Shown one piece after another: positions 43,573-55,357 of a stretch of 64,000 nucleotides of DNA (position 1 is the stretch's first letter; each line of letters starts with the position of its first letter). Source of the stretch: Pseudoips prasinana. Lineage: Eukaryota > Arthropoda > Insecta > Lepidoptera > Nolidae. Below the pieces are notes generated by a model, which saw only the letters and a program-made list of their open reading frames with translations, searched no databases and was not told the origin of the DNA. The stretch is from NCBI GenBank assembly GCA_951640165.1, contig OX621245.1:23862330-23926329 (forward strand), written 5' to 3'. A program made the position numbers and the translations under genes.

Positions 43573-45139
43573 TGGTGGTTGCAACTCGCTTAAATTTAAT
43601 CTACAGGCTTTTTGTATATTAAATTTTCTCACCCTGTGGGAATCAGTTCTTATCCTTGGACCACAATAAGATAAGGTAATAATTAAGTGCAACTCCCATT
43701 CCCGCCGGAGAGGAGATATAAAATTTCTCAGGTTGAGTACAAAAACAAGTAAGTCAATGTAAAATATCGAATTGGCTGTCGCTTTAAAAATGTAGTATAT
43801 TGACCAGGCAATACACAAGGTACTACATAAGACGAGATATATTATCATAATCAGATTCCGACGATGAAAAAGGGCATTTAAATTGGGAAAAAAGAGCCCT
43901 TAAGATGGCAATAAATCCTACTGTGATTAATGTCTTGCGGACGGCGGTAGAAAGCGCCACTTGTCACCCTGAGTAAGAAATATACACATCAACTTAAATA
44001 AGTCCAGGCGTTCGTGACAGTTAAATTCGATTAGAGTAATATTTTCACCTTATGTGCTATAAGCTATTATTATTTAGTCGAGTGTTTACATGACATAAAA
44101 ATGTACATTTAAGAGCTCCTGATAACGCAAAGGGTACCAAAAAGATAGTAATATCCATAATAATATCCAGGGAAATTATTGACACATAACTTGCTGTGCC
44201 CCGCTGTTAAACACGCGTCAAATTTTATAAATTATAGTCTATGTGTCCACGGTATCAGCTAAATCCATACCGAATTTTATTAAAATGGCTCCAGCCGTTT
44301 AGATGTGAAGAAGTAACAAACATACACACTCACAAACGTTCGCCTTTATAATAGATAGTTAGCCTAGGACTCCCTCACTGCCACATCGGCCAATACATAG
44401 TTATAGAAATTGCTAAAATAATAATATTGCCATGAACATACAATACGTAATTTTATTTCTTATCACTCTTGCAATCATCTGACATCTGTTTAAACACGAA
44501 ATAAATAAACAATGAACCAGTCCATATACACATGAAAATACCACCTTTACGTACAGTGTATTTATATATTACACCTTAAAAAAAATTATTATGTTTGGAT
44601 GTAATTTACACACAATTTCCTAACGACAACTAACAGGCTACAATGACTGGTTCCCATCACGAGAGCCGGAAACTTAACTAAAAATGTCATGAAATCCAAA
44701 GTTTCTAATCAAACGGAGATCGTAAACGGTTCAAATTAGATACAGAATTATTAAGTTTATACTACTTTGAACTATCCTTATTTCTACCCTCTGCCAAGAT
44801 CTTGTGGATGCTATTGTGCTTCAGTTCAAAGAGAAGGTTAAATTTTAAATCCTAACAATACTCGTACTTATACTATAGATATGGCGGAAGTAATTATACG
44901 AGCATCTAAGCCATAACCGGCGTCTGAGCCAGAGCCCGTAATACGCTGCACTAATTGTGTTCCAGGGATCAGAAGGTAATCGTTTGATGTAGCTAAATAG
45001 GCACTTGTATGTTAATTAATAATAATTATTGAATCATTTTATTTATACGGCCCGATAAAAAAACGGTATTGGGACTTAATTATACCAAATATTTAGACAT
45101 AACCGCATGGATTCTAAGATGGCACCTACATTATGTTTG
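43573..45139. other. No recognisable gene outside the Helitron at 44,189
   Basis: A SINE-like start (aatatccagggaaattattg) near 44,160 is the only other repeat hint. Confidence 0.45.
44189..44358 (-). mobile_element. Short Helitron, terminus mutated (CTTG)
   Basis: Reverse copy with cttgctgtgccccgctgttaa at its 3' end and caaacgttcgcctttataat at its 5' end; CTAG has become CTTG. Confidence 0.75.
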
Positions 45140-45692
45140 GGGTGTGGGACGACGGCAAATATCAGAATCTCATCACCCCATCTCATCCCATGTGAGGCGT
45201 AGAAGTCGACTCGAGAGGGAATATCTACCAGAGGAAAGGCAGCAGCTTTATTCTGAGTACTATGACAATCATATTGCGATGATCGTAACAGAAGGCGAAG
45301 CAAAGTAACCGACATAGCCGTAAGAATTGCCAAGCTGAAGTGGCAGTGGGCAGGGCACATAGCTCGTAGAGCAGACGGCCGCTGGGGCAGAAAGGTTCTC
45401 GAGTGGCGACCACGAACCAGAAGACGCGGCGTGGGCAGGCCCCCTACAAGATGGACCGATGATCTTGTGCGGGTCTCTGGAAATCGCTGGATGCGAATAG
45501 CGCAAGACCGGCAATTGTGGAGATCTTTGGGGGAGGCTTTTATCCAGCAGTGGACGTGTTTCGGCTGATATGATGATTGCGATGATCAATCCGTCTGCCA
45601 AGCGTGGCGATTATAGCATATCCCACGAAGATGATTCTCGGGGAAAGCTTTTGTCCAGCAGTGGACATCTTACAGCTGTTATGATGAATAGT
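45140..45692 (+). mobile_element. RTE-tailed SINE (S family) split by the RTE insertion
   Basis: The 5' part (catctcatcccatgtgaggc, accagaggaaaggcagcagc, tactatgacaatcatattgc) lies at about 45,165-45,284. The 3' part (gtctgccaagcgtggcgatt, ccagcagtggacatctt) lies at 45,576-45,692. The two halves join cleanly once the 45,285-45,575 insertion and one copy of its duplication are removed. Confidence 0.85.
45287..45568 (+). pseudogene. RTE-type LINE, C-terminal end of the reverse transcriptase ORF
   Basis: A 5'-truncated insertion with an unbroken frame of 93 codons and a TGA stop at 45,566-45,568. The encoded end carries the family tail that I recognise from RTE-type endonuclease/reverse transcriptases: KWQWAGHIARR, GRPPTRWTDDLV, GNRWMRIAQD, LWRSLGEAF and QQWTCFG before the stop. 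The insertion (45,285-45,575) ends in a (tga)n tail and is flanked by the 12-bp repeat attgcgatgatc at 45,273-45,284 and 45,576-45,587. That repeat is a target-site duplication, so the insertion boundaries are certain. There is no 5' ORF or promoter, so it is dead on arrival. Confidence 0.9.
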
Positions 45693-46473
45693 TTTTGTTC
45701 CTCTCGTGCATCCTTACGTCATTATTCAACCAAAGTCAGTATTCGAAACCCAAAAGGGGTTTCTTCCAGCACAGGTACTTAGTGTGTCATATTTGGCTAC
45801 GCTCGCCTTCTGAAGCAGTGAAAACTTCCAATGATAACGGTAAACGTCGTATCAAAAATAAATATATTATTATGATTCTTGCGTCTGTGGTATTACAGTA
45901 TATAATTCTTCTATAATTATTTATAAGCTCATGACCTGAAAGAAAATCAGCGAATACGTTTTATATTTATATCCAATCCCAGAAGGTATCATCTAAAATC
46001 AAGGCAATATTGTTAATAAACATGTCTATAGATTTTGTCTTTGACTTTTATATCGATGTTGCCGGAAGCTCGCTAGTCTTTTTTATTTTGTTTTTCTTAA
46101 CAGATATGCCAACCCCATCGTGCCTTTTACAAGCTCGCTAGTCGATGGTCGTTAATATCTTAGGTTATGGAAGGCATTTTAAGTCCCGAGTATATCGAAG
46201 GATTCTAACGCAACGTCCGATTACAGCGTGAGAGTAAAAGAATCTTGTGTGGAAAGCTCCAAGCTCACCCAAGATATACCTACTATAGGAGAAAACTCCA
46301 CTTTTTACACATGCCAGCCTATAAAAGAAAGAAGGAAAATCATTTAGTCTTAATCAACACAGAAACAAAAAAATTAAATTGAACAAACAAATATGTCTAC
46401 ATAGTAAGTGAATACATAGTTGCATCCCTGTGACAGACAAAGAAAAGGCCTCTACCTCAGCATTAGCAAGGAA
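45693..46473. other. No recognisable feature
   Basis: AT-rich intergenic DNA. Confidence 0.5.
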
Positions 46474-46620
46474 ATGACTGACTGTACGTGTGGTACGCCT
46501 TCGCGTTTACGGGTTCGAGTGCCGCACAGTACTACTAATTGAGTAACCCAAAAAATTATGGGCTGAGTCTGGGTGTGTTACGTTGCATTTGTAAAACTAA
46601 CGCGACCCAGGGATTTCATT
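46474..46620 (+). mobile_element. SINE-D copy, diverged
   Basis: Head gactgtacgtgtgg with a partly deleted middle, B box cgggttcgagtgccgc, gagtctgggtgtg and the end acgcgacccaggg. Its 3' half was copied in the 290-bp duplication. Confidence 0.65.
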
Positions 46621-47095
46621 TAAGCATTTGCTTGAGGGAATGTTACCCCTTAATTTAGGAGAATTTTTTATAGTAATTTTCATGATGATCATCATGATAT
46701 CGTCCACTGCTGTACATAGGCTTCGCCACAGGTTTCTATAACGTTGCCATTTGGACGGGTTTGCCGTAGTCCCTTCGGTTGGCATGCGAGTTGGCGACCT
46801 CAGACCTCAGGCCGCACAGTACTACTAATTGAGTAACCCAAAAAATGATGGGCTGAGTCTGGGTGTGTTACGTTGCGTTTGTAAAACTAACGCGGCCCAG
46901 GGATTTCATTTAAGCATTTGCTTCAGGGAATGTTACCCCTTAATTTAGGAGAATTTTTTTATAGTAATTTTCATGATGATCATCATGATATCGTCCACTG
47001 CTGTACATAGGCTTCGCCACAGGTTTCTATAACGTTGCCATTTGGACGGGTTTGCCGTAGTCCCTTCGGTTGGCATGCGAGTTGGCGACCTCAGT
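46521..47095. repeat. Direct tandem duplication, unit 290 bp
   Basis: Units begin gccgcacagtactactaatt at 46,521 and 46,811. I count five differences between them, one of them a single-T indel, so the duplication looks recent. Each unit contains a SINE-D body (gtctgggtgtgttacgt) followed by another repeat fragment (atgatgatcatcatgatatc). Confidence 0.92.
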
Positions 47096-47104
47096 TACCG
47101 TGCC

Positions 47105-47460
47105 GACTACCTGGTGTAAATCGCCTTTTTCGACACCCATGGGATGGTATAGGATGGCGCTGTTATTGTTTTTAGGCCGGAAACTATACGGCTTAATATG
47201 TTATGGGCCTTGATAATATATTTTATATTAATAGTGGTTCGGTGCGGGATCTAATCAGTTACACATGGCGATCGTGTTAATAGCGAGGCAACTTACAGAA
47301 CCATCGAATTTCAATTACTTGCACGTTTAAATGAAAAACAGACTGCGAGATCGGATTTGTGTTAAATGCAATTCCGTACTTTATTTTCTTTCTTTTATGT
47401 AGCTGTATCGAAATAAAATTGGAAAGCTATTTAATTTTGTTTTGGAATTACGGGAAGGGA
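47105..47460 (-). repeat. Inverted partner of the repeat at 20,120-20,650
   Basis: Reverse complement of 20,120-20,650 in the same order: tcgcctttttcgacacccat, cggaaactatacggctta, tagtggttcggtgcgg, gcacgtttaaatgaaaaaca, ggaattacgggaagggattg. It lacks the Helitron found in the partner. Confidence 0.8.
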
Positions 47461-48524
47461 TTGATCATCGTTTAACTATAAATAAATTCTCTGGGGAGTA
47501 ACAAGTCCTTGTGGAGTAAGTTGTTTTGGTGTCTACCGACAGCAAAACAAGTCTTTAATTATTTCTATTTTACCTTCTTTTGGTCAGAAGTACCCTATAG
47601 CGGCGAGCATGTATGAAGAATATAATGACAGCAAAAGAGGCAAAAGAGGTGTGCAAAGATCGTCACCAATGAAAATCCGTTGTATTTGCATACCCCTCTG
47701 GGAAACAGGCGTGAGTCTATGTATGTAAATAAAATGAGTCAACCAAATACATTTAATATTTATATAATCTATGATCAAAGCTACAATGTTAATATCGATG
47801 TCTATGGATCTTACCCTTGACTTTTGTATTAATGTAATAAGACTAGCTGTTAGCTCTCTGGACGGTTTGAATAGGATCGATGGATTAAGATTATTCCGGC
47901 ATGAAACCGAGGCTTAGGGTAACGAAATGTAAAAGTACCAAATCTTATTGAGTTACGTTTACAAGTATCAATGGAGGATTTTCTTGTTGGCCGTACTCTT
48001 TTATACGTATCTGATAAAATTATAAGAAAAATGAGTTTATTGGATTTTTAATAAACTTAAAATAATTTATAAATATTATACGATTAAGGCATTCATGGTG
48101 AATTAATTTTTATTGTGATTATTATAATCAAATGTAATAAATATCGTGCTGAACGAATTTTGGCAGCGGTGCCTATTCTTTACAGTGTATAAGTCCTTTG
48201 CGCAGGAGATATATAGGTATTATAGTATACAAGTGTATGCGCATAAAGATGTGTCTACATCCTTACTTACTGTCGATGAAAATACTTCTACGGATGACAT
48301 ATTACTATAGGACATTTTTCCCATATTATTATCGCCTAAGGAGTAGAACCCTAGGACTACCTACCAACCATTACATAACCACTTAAAAATCCGAATATTA
48401 GAACTGTAACATTGTAACATACTCAGTTTAAGAACTACATAGATACCTATGGCTCAAAAGCCTAAGCAAATACCCAGTACATTTTTTAAGGTTTAAATTC
48501 TCATTAAATATAATAATAATAAAA
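47461..48524. other. No recognisable feature
   Basis: AT-rich intergenic DNA; short frames only. Confidence 0.5.
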
Positions 48525-48621
48525 TATCCTGTGACATTATTTACACACGGCCATCTGATCCCATACTAAGCAGAGCTTGTATTATGGTAACCAGATAACT
48601 GATATACTACTTTTCTTTTGT
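48525..48621 (-). mobile_element. SINE-B fragment (3' part)
   Basis: atcctgtgacattatttaca, then ctgatcccatactaagcaga and the complement of ttatctggtt. Confidence 0.7.
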
Positions 48622-48800
48622 AAATATAATAATAATAATAAAAATGGTTTATTGCATCTCCACAAATTACATTCTTAGGTATTAGCAAATACAGTTGACA
48701 ACAGGTTTGACAACATTTTTTAACCTGTGGGAGATCTGGAGTCTAAGCTAGGCCTAGGCCTGTATTTAGCACTCCAGGCCCCCCTATATAATAATAATAT
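48622..48800 (-). other. Possible LINE 3' end
   Basis: The complement reads ggcctggagtgctaaataca ... aataaaccatttttatt, reminiscent of a LINE 3' UTR and tail; weak. Confidence 0.3.
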
Positions 48801-49038
48801 CTCGGGACAATGTCACACAGATCATCCTAGCCCCAAACTAAGCAAAGCTTGTACTATGGGTACCAGGCGACGATATACATACTTATATAGATAGATAAAT
48901 ACTTATATACATAGAAAACATCCATGACTCAGAAACAAATATTCGTGCTCATCACACAAATATTTGCACTTACCGGGATTCGAACCCAGGACCACCAGCT
49001 GCGTAGGCAGGAGAACCACCAACTAGGCTACGGTCACC
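48801..49038 (-). mobile_element. SINE-A copy
   Basis: Complete in reverse orientation: ctcgggacaatgtcacacag to the tRNA-like head at 48,970-49,038 (gattcgaacccaggaccacc). Confidence 0.85.
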
Positions 49039-49394
49039 TATATATATGACAATGTATATATAATACAATGACTTCTATATATAGATAAGTATGACTTCCA
49101 ATTTTTACTAACTATTTGCTTTAACATTAGTTTGGCCTAAAAATGTAGGCACTTACAGTCTACAAATTACAGCGGCTTTAAGCGAAGTTATACAAAAACT
49201 CTTACTTTGTCAGCGTGTCGAAATAAAGGTAGTTTTAGGTACTACTACAGTCGACGCTAAATAAGTGAGCACCTTTGACATTGTGTTACCGTGCCTTTGA
49301 CTTTCGTATTTAGTATATGTGCACTAAAAGCAGTTATCCTAGTACAAGTGTATCCACTGCCGTGCCGTAAAGCTGAGTCAGACACCTCACTCAT
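49039..49394. other. No recognisable feature
   Basis: AT-rich intergenic DNA between a SINE-A and an S-family SINE. Confidence 0.45.
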
Positions 49395-49665
49395 CATCAT
49401 GTCAGGCGAATGACGTCCACTGCTGGATAAAGGCTTTCCACAATAAAGATTTTCACAATAGAGTCGTTTCCATCATTTGGAGGGATATGCCATAATCGTC
49501 ACGCTTCGCAGACTGGTTGGCGATCGCAGTATGATGGTCATAGTTCACAGAAAAACGCTGTCCGTTCACTGGTAGGTATTCCCTCGCACGATTTCTGCGC
49601 CCCCCCCCCCCCCCCCCCCAGATGAGATGGTGTGATGATATTCTGGGCCATCACCACACAGCAAC
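49395..49665 (-). mobile_element. RTE-tailed SINE (S family) with 20-nt poly-C
   Basis: Minus-strand copy: tail atcatcatgtcaggcgaatg with gtccactgctgga at its left, then ggttggcgatcgcagtatga, and the tgtgtggtgatgg start at its right. A run of 20 C at 49,600-49,619 replaces the normal short G/C tract. Confidence 0.8.
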
Positions 49666-49799
49666 TGGTTGTGTCATAATTACCATTTCGTTGCCTTTTT
49701 AAGCTATGTGAGTTTATACCTACAGTGTGTTAACCAAATAGTATAGCAACTTTAATCGTGTTGCTCTACCACAGATAAACCTCTTATAGCCAGATGCTC

Positions 49800-50045
49800 T
49801 TACCGGTCCGTAAGTGAATAGCAAGGTTAAGCAACTAGGATCGCGGTCCTTTCTTAGATGGGTGACCGCCAAAGTGGTTTAATTTCTGAGGATCTCAATC
49901 CTTCGGAGGGCACGCTAAGCTATCGGTCTCAGTTGTAGCCATTAGGCAACAGTCGTTAAGCAATGACAGAGGCCTACTGGGCGGCTTTAACAACTCTAAC
50001 ACTAGGATAACCTGCATAGCAATTACCAATGCGAAGTATAAATTT
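49800..50045 (+). mobile_element. Possible SINE-E-like 3' body
   Basis: gatgggtgaccgccaaagtg, caatccttcggagggcacgc taagc resemble the SINE-E body at 18,900-18,960 (ccctcggagagcacgtaaag); head and tail not found. Confidence 0.4.
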
Positions 50046-50154
50046 TAATGAAACAAACTTTCGTACGTGCCCTCTCCTCTTCATACTAACTTTAACCAAA
50101 ACATATAATAAATAAATATATATTAAAACATAAAGATAAAGATATATTAAATTA

Positions 50155-50450
50155 CTAGCTGTGCAAATAAACTAATAAATTATCACAGCTCCTCCCCCTT
50201 AAGTAATAGCGTGATAATATGTAGCCTATATGTTGACCCAACCTCTTAGTAATATTCATGCAAAATTTTAAGTAAATCCATGCAGTACTTTTTGAGTTTA
50301 GCCCGGACATACATGCAGACATACAGCCCAAAATTCTAAAACCTATATTTTTGGCTTCGATATCGATTGTAGATCACGTGAAAGTATCCTTTTTAAAAAA
50401 TATTCAAAGTACAGTTTTGACTTTCCTACTATTTTATTATATGTATAGAT
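50155..50450 (-). mobile_element. Long-class Helitron with damaged 3' hairpin
   Basis: Minus strand runs from tctatacatataataaaat through gtccgggctaaactcaaaaa to CTAG at 50,155. The usual GC-rich hairpin before the terminus is deleted and replaced by an AT sequence. Confidence 0.8.
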
Positions 50451-50710
50451 AACAAAAGATATAATGTAATGAAAATTGGTTTAATAATTATGGAAGGTAT
50501 TCTGTTTATTACTGCGCAGGTTAAGGTTATTGTACTGCACTGCTTAAGGCTTTTATACTTTAAACTTGACACCGTTGAAATAGACTATTTGGTCTCCTGC
50601 CAAATATTGAACAAACGGCCTTAGAAATACAAAGTCTATTGATTTTCCTCACTTATTCAACTACCCGCCGTAACTCAGTTTTAAAAATCTGTTTTGTTGT
50701 GAAATTGACG

Positions 50711-50948
50711 GGCCTGTTGGCGTGGTTGGTAGATACGCTGCCTTTCACACCGCCGGTCGTGGGTTCGATTCTCACCTGAGAAAAATATTTGAGTGCATGA
50801 ACATGTCTGTCTGGGTGTAAATTATCTATATAAGTATGTATTTACAAAAAAAAATAGTATATGTAGTATATCAGTTATCTGGTTTCCATAGTACAAGCTC
50901 TGCTTAGTTTGGGATCAGATGGCCGTGTGTGAATAATGTCGCAGGATG
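50711..50948 (+). mobile_element. SINE-B copy, full length
   Basis: tRNA-like head ggcctgttggcgtggttggt, then gtgggttcgattctcacc, body gtctgggtgtaaattatc and end gtttgggatcagatggccgt. Good reference copy of the family. Confidence 0.85.
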
Positions 50949-50991
50949 TTATATTATATTATTATATAGATCGGGAGATGCAATTTGCAAA

Positions 50992-51033
50992 AAAAAACTG
51001 TGAAGACCGTTATACCGATGTATAACGGTCTGT
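50992..51033. repeat. Small inverted repeat
   Basis: agaccgttata and tataacggtct flank a 6-nt spacer at about 51,003-51,030. Confidence 0.6.
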
Positions 51034-51429
51034 GAAATTGCATATCAAAATCCTATAAAAAATCCTTAATGTCTCCAATTTCGTTTCGCGTTTCTTACCT
51101 ACTGTCTATATTCAGATAACTTTTTAACATGACGTATGAGTGTGCCAAAAGGCTTTCACTGCTGCACTGGATAATAGTAGTGAGCGGGGCTCAAGCCAGC
51201 CAGGAAATATGACTACAAACTTAGTAGACCGCACCAGAAGGCAACCTGTTTTGGGTCCAACCTTAGCGAATTTTAGGGACGTTTTGTGTAACTGTCGCTC
51301 TACGTTATTCCGCGAAATATCGAGGGCCACTCGTACCATTGAAGATGGAAAGGGGCATTCTATCGATAACCCAACCTAACTGTTAGAAAACAACCGACTC
51401 CAACTAGAATTATATCATTTGAAAAAGAG

Positions 51430-51660
51430 CTGATACACTTACACTGCTGGACTGATCTTAACCAAACATAGCTAAGAAACCCCCGCAAGGTAACTGGCAT
51501 TCAAATGAAAACCGCATCGAATTCGTTCCACCCATTTTAGAGCTACGATGCCACAGACAGACCCATACACACACAGACAGACACCCCTCTTAATAGACAT
51601 ACACACACATACATTGACGTCAAATTTATAACACCCCTCTTTTGCGTCGGGGGTTAAAAA
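51430..51660 (+). repeat. Dispersed repeat with (cacacagacaga) tract and gcgtcgggggttaaaaa end
   Basis: Contains gagctacgatgccacagaca and ends ataacacccctcttttgcgt cgggggttaaaa. From memory this is a common lepidopteran repeat; its class is uncertain. The end resembles, distantly, the inner edge of the palindrome arms (tttttacccgactgcggg). Confidence 0.55.
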
Positions 51661-52523
51661 AATTTAAAATAAGGGTCATGGAAGTTTCAGCTTACAGTTA
51701 AGAGGTCTTAAAATTTAAATAACATTTTTTCTGGTAAAATCCAATCCACAACAGAAACAAAGAAATTCTTTAACACCTTGAAAGTTATACATACTCGTAT
51801 ATATTGAAGCATACTGAACTCCTTATATAATTTTTCATTACGGTTCATCTATAACTGACTACTTACAGCACTTGTTACATAAATGGGCACCTAGTATAGC
51901 AATAGAACTTTTCCAGCCCATAAAATTAGGGGTACCATTAATCACTCTTTTCCTTCAGCACCGTATAACTTATAAGTATGTGCCTAAACGATAAACAGAT
52001 CTATAAACGTTTATACCTTCTTACATTTCTTTCCCAGATCTGTGTAATAATTTATTGGATAGTAAATTTGATAGCATAGACAAATTCCCAGCTCAACATA
52101 GTATGAAAGGATATAGTAAATCTTTATAAATGCTTCGGCTGGACTTGTCTTGGAATTTTCATGAGTTTTGCCTAATAGATTATAGTCTTTCAAAATAAGT
52201 ATTTCTCCGTCTTAAAATTATTTTTTCGAAGAAGAAGAATCTAGAATATTAGACTTTCGGCTAGCCCTGTTTATTGCGTCGTGCAATCAGTAATTATCCT
52301 TATCATCACGCAATCTCGCCGACGACAAACGTGTTTCGTTTCCCAGGTGATCAATTTATACGTCTGCCTCTATGGTATCTGTGTCTTGCGTGGAACCTTT
52401 TTCTTCACATCATCAATACCAGTTTTTAACGTGATCCGATCTTAATACGGATAAAATAATCATATTTTTTTAAGTAAATACAATTGAAGTACATCCAAAA
52501 ACCAAAAGTAATACTTTTATACA
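51661..52523. other. No recognisable feature
   Basis: AT-rich intergenic DNA. Confidence 0.5.
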
Positions 52524-52762
52524 GCCTGTTGGTTTAGTGGTTAGTACCCTGACTGCTAAGCCAGAGGTAGCAGGTTCACTCTCCACCCAGGACAAATCAT
52601 TACGATTATTTGTTCTACGTCTGGGTGTTATGTATCTATAATATGTATGTTTTTAGAAATATATAAATGTAAAACACATTTGTCAGTGGTCTGGTTGTCA
52701 TACTACTCATAGCTCGCCTAGTTTGGGATTAGATGGCAGTGTGTTAATTGCCCTAAGATATT
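52524..52762 (+). mobile_element. SINE-C copy
   Basis: Head gttggtttagtggttagtac, then aggttcactctccacccagg in the B-box position, body with gtctgggtgttatgtatcta and 3' end gtttgggattagatggcagt. Full length, moderately diverged. Confidence 0.8.
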
Positions 52763-53986
52763 ATTTTATTTTTATTTATTTAAATGTACAAGCGGACTTA
52801 ATCCCGAAGGCATAATCTACCAGTCAACCTTAGGGTGATGCAGAGAAAAACAAGATTTAAAGAAATGCATGTACTTCAAAAATCAAAATCATTTATTTGC
52901 TTACTAAGTGTACAAACAGGTCTTATTACTCAATAGTGGTGCTTAGAACTTAGCGGCCTTTTGCAGGCGTTGCAAATTTGAGAGATAACATGTTATTTCA
53001 AGTATGGTATAGCTAAATTTATAGATACAAATTAGTTAATAATGTAATAGTTAAATTAATGTTAGTTATACTTGTACTGTATATTGGGATTCCCAACCGA
53101 TTCAAATATTTTAAATGCATTTCGTTGACAGTATAATATCTGTTTATGTTTATTCCATAGATATTCTCATAGATATATGGCGAAGCTTGAAGCTATAAAA
53201 TATTAACGATTTTCTACATGAACGGCTATCCAGTGGGTTTTACGTTCCCCGGGTGCGGTAGCCAATTGTAGTCTACTAACATATTTATACGAATACGGCC
53301 GCTGAGAACAAACTTAGTCGTAGAAGTTAGAATTAAATTGTACTTTGTTGTTTGCTACGCTGCCGTAGAATATTGTTTTTATATGTTGACGACTTTAAAT
53401 TCATAAAATTTTAATGTAGGTATACATTTTGTTCTGTCCAATTTTTTGAGTTTAAAGTAGTCTTATGCCGCTAATCTATAACATTTAATCAAGAAAGATA
53501 TGCGTTCAGGATTTGTGCTTTAAATTAAGCAACTATTTTTGCAAATGTAACGTATATGTAGCCGAACTTATATACAAATTTAAAACTTGTGTGTCTTAGA
53601 TTTCCACAAACTAATTACGTGACTTAATTTAGGTATCTACCTACTTAATGATGTCATACGGAAAGATGACGTTTGATACTATGGAAACATATAATTACAA
53701 ATTGAAATTTGATTGAAAATGTAATTTGATTTATAAAAAGAAAGCACTCACATGGGACTCATGTGGAGTGCAGTTTACGACTGTCGAACTTGGAGGCCCT
53801 ATTTTAATAATTTTTAAATGCAATTGGTTTTGACTACGAACGTATTTGTATATTAATCGTTTTATTGCAATATAATTAGTTTCGCCACGTTAAAGACTGA
53901 TTGTAGGCGCTCCAAGATACATGGGTTACGACAGTAATTTCTGTAATTGAAGCCTGTAAATATCAATCATAGTACTTACTTATGTA
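52763..53986. other. Mostly featureless; possible LINE 3' UTR at 52,870-53,150 (minus)
   Basis: The complement gcaaataaatgattttgatt at 52,880-52,900 resembles the tail of the 6,432 LINE, and the adjacent 250 bp could be its UTR. No coding sequence. Confidence 0.35.
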
Positions 53987-54135
53987 CAGACGCCAGCACA
54001 TCAAGATACCCCAATCTGTCACATTTCTCCAATAGAATGTGAACCTTATAGTTTTGTGATAAAGTTGAAAATCTATAAAAGAAATTTGACAGATTGGGTT
54101 AGTTAGGTTAGACCGATTGGATGTGCTGGCGTCTG
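53987..54135. mobile_element. MITE copy 1, TIR cagacgccagc, TA target site
   Basis: 149-bp element with the same terminal inverted repeats as the copy at 60,752 and TA flanks. The interior contains ccccaatctgtcacattt and its near complement, so most of the element folds back. Confidence 0.8.
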
Positions 54136-54699
54136 TACATACCAAGCCATCAAATTCCTGGAGGACATAACGTTTGATGATTTGGTAAGTTTAATACTCC
54201 ACCTAGAAAAAGCTATAGTATTGTCACGATACACAGCTAAGGAGTATATGGCGATGCGATTTATTTATGTAGAAATTTTACTGAAAATAACCTCTCTGTG
54301 AAAAGTCGATTTATAATATTATTCCTATTTACTACGACAGTACCCGATTCATACTTACTCTACTCACACAAATCGGAACAATATTTCACCTTAGTAATAT
54401 AGCATATTGAATAGGCGAAACAATAGGCGTTTGGCAAATTCCTTCACTTGATACATGTACAATAGTTCATTCAATTCGACCCAACAATTATGCGAGGACA
54501 TGTTTCGTGTTCCTTTCAGATATTATCGGAGGCACGGAGGTCACAATAGAACCTCTGTGACATGTCCTATCGAATGTCAAGTATTATAATAACTTGGTGT
54601 AGATATCGAAATGTATACAAGGTGTAACAACAATAGTAGACATAATTTAAGGAGGGAGTAGACATAATTTGGATATATAAATATGTTCTTTAAAATAAA
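54136..54699. other. No recognisable feature
   Basis: AT-rich intergenic DNA. Confidence 0.5.
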
Positions 54700-54868
54700 T
54701 ATCCTGGGACATTCACATATCTGTTCCCAAACTAAGCAGAGCTTGTACTATAGAAACCTGATAACTGATGCATCTCTGAGACATATACTACTTTTCTTTA
54801 GTAAATACATACTTATATAGATAATTACACCCAGATTCAGGACAAACAGACATGTTCATGCAAACAAT
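54700..54868 (-). mobile_element. SINE-B copy, head missing
   Basis: Retains atcctgggacattcac, cccaaactaagcagagcttg and the complement of ctgggtgtaatt; the tRNA-like head is absent. Confidence 0.7.
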
Positions 54869-54884
54869 AAATAATTTTAATTGC

Positions 54885-55010
54885 TAAATGCATATAAAAG
54901 TGTATACGGTATGTACCTATAGCAAAATAACTTTTTAATTTTTGTCTGCCTATCTGTTTGTTTCGGCTAATCTCCGAAAACCTTTTTCACTGGTAAGGAA
55001 TAATATAATA
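54885..55010 (+). mobile_element. Helitron remnant, same subfamily as 41,069
   Basis: Shares tatacggta tgtacc and tttttgtctgcctatctgtt and cggctaatctccgaaaa with the copy at 41,069; the 3' CTAG end is missing. Confidence 0.5.
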
Positions 55011-55048
55011 TACTACATATTTATTTACTAAAACAGTGATGTTACCAA

Positions 55049-55273
55049 GGATACTGTAGCCTAGTTGGTAGTGCTCCTGCCTACGAATCTGGTGGTGCTG
55101 GGTTCGAATCCCGGTAAGTGCAAATATTTGTGAGATTAGGACGAATATTTGTTGCTGAGTCATGGAAGTTTTCTATGTATATAAGTATTTATCTATCTAT
55201 ATAAGTATGTATATCGTCGCCTGGTACCCATAGTACAAGCTTTGCTTAGTTTGGGGCTAGGATAATGTGTGTA
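55049..55273 (+). mobile_element. SINE-A copy
   Basis: tRNA-derived head (tagcctagttggtagtgctc, then gggttcgaatccc) followed by the family body ending tttgcttagtttggggctag. Full length. Confidence 0.85.
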
Positions 55274-55309
55274 AAAAAAAGTTAACTGAATACTAATTAC
55301 CTCAAACCA

Positions 55310-55357
55310 TCTATTTAACTACTTACCTACCTGAAGGTAGGTAAGTAGTTAAATAGA
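55310..55357. repeat. Perfect 23-bp palindrome, 2-nt spacer
   Basis: Arms 55,310-55,332 and 55,335-55,357 are exact reverse complements separated by ga. It lies just right of a SINE-A copy. Confidence 0.95.

Noticed and set aside
54885..55010. CRISPR or satellite array from repeated spacings
   Set aside because: No regular short direct repeats with unique spacers anywhere in the window; the repeats are dispersed eukaryotic elements.
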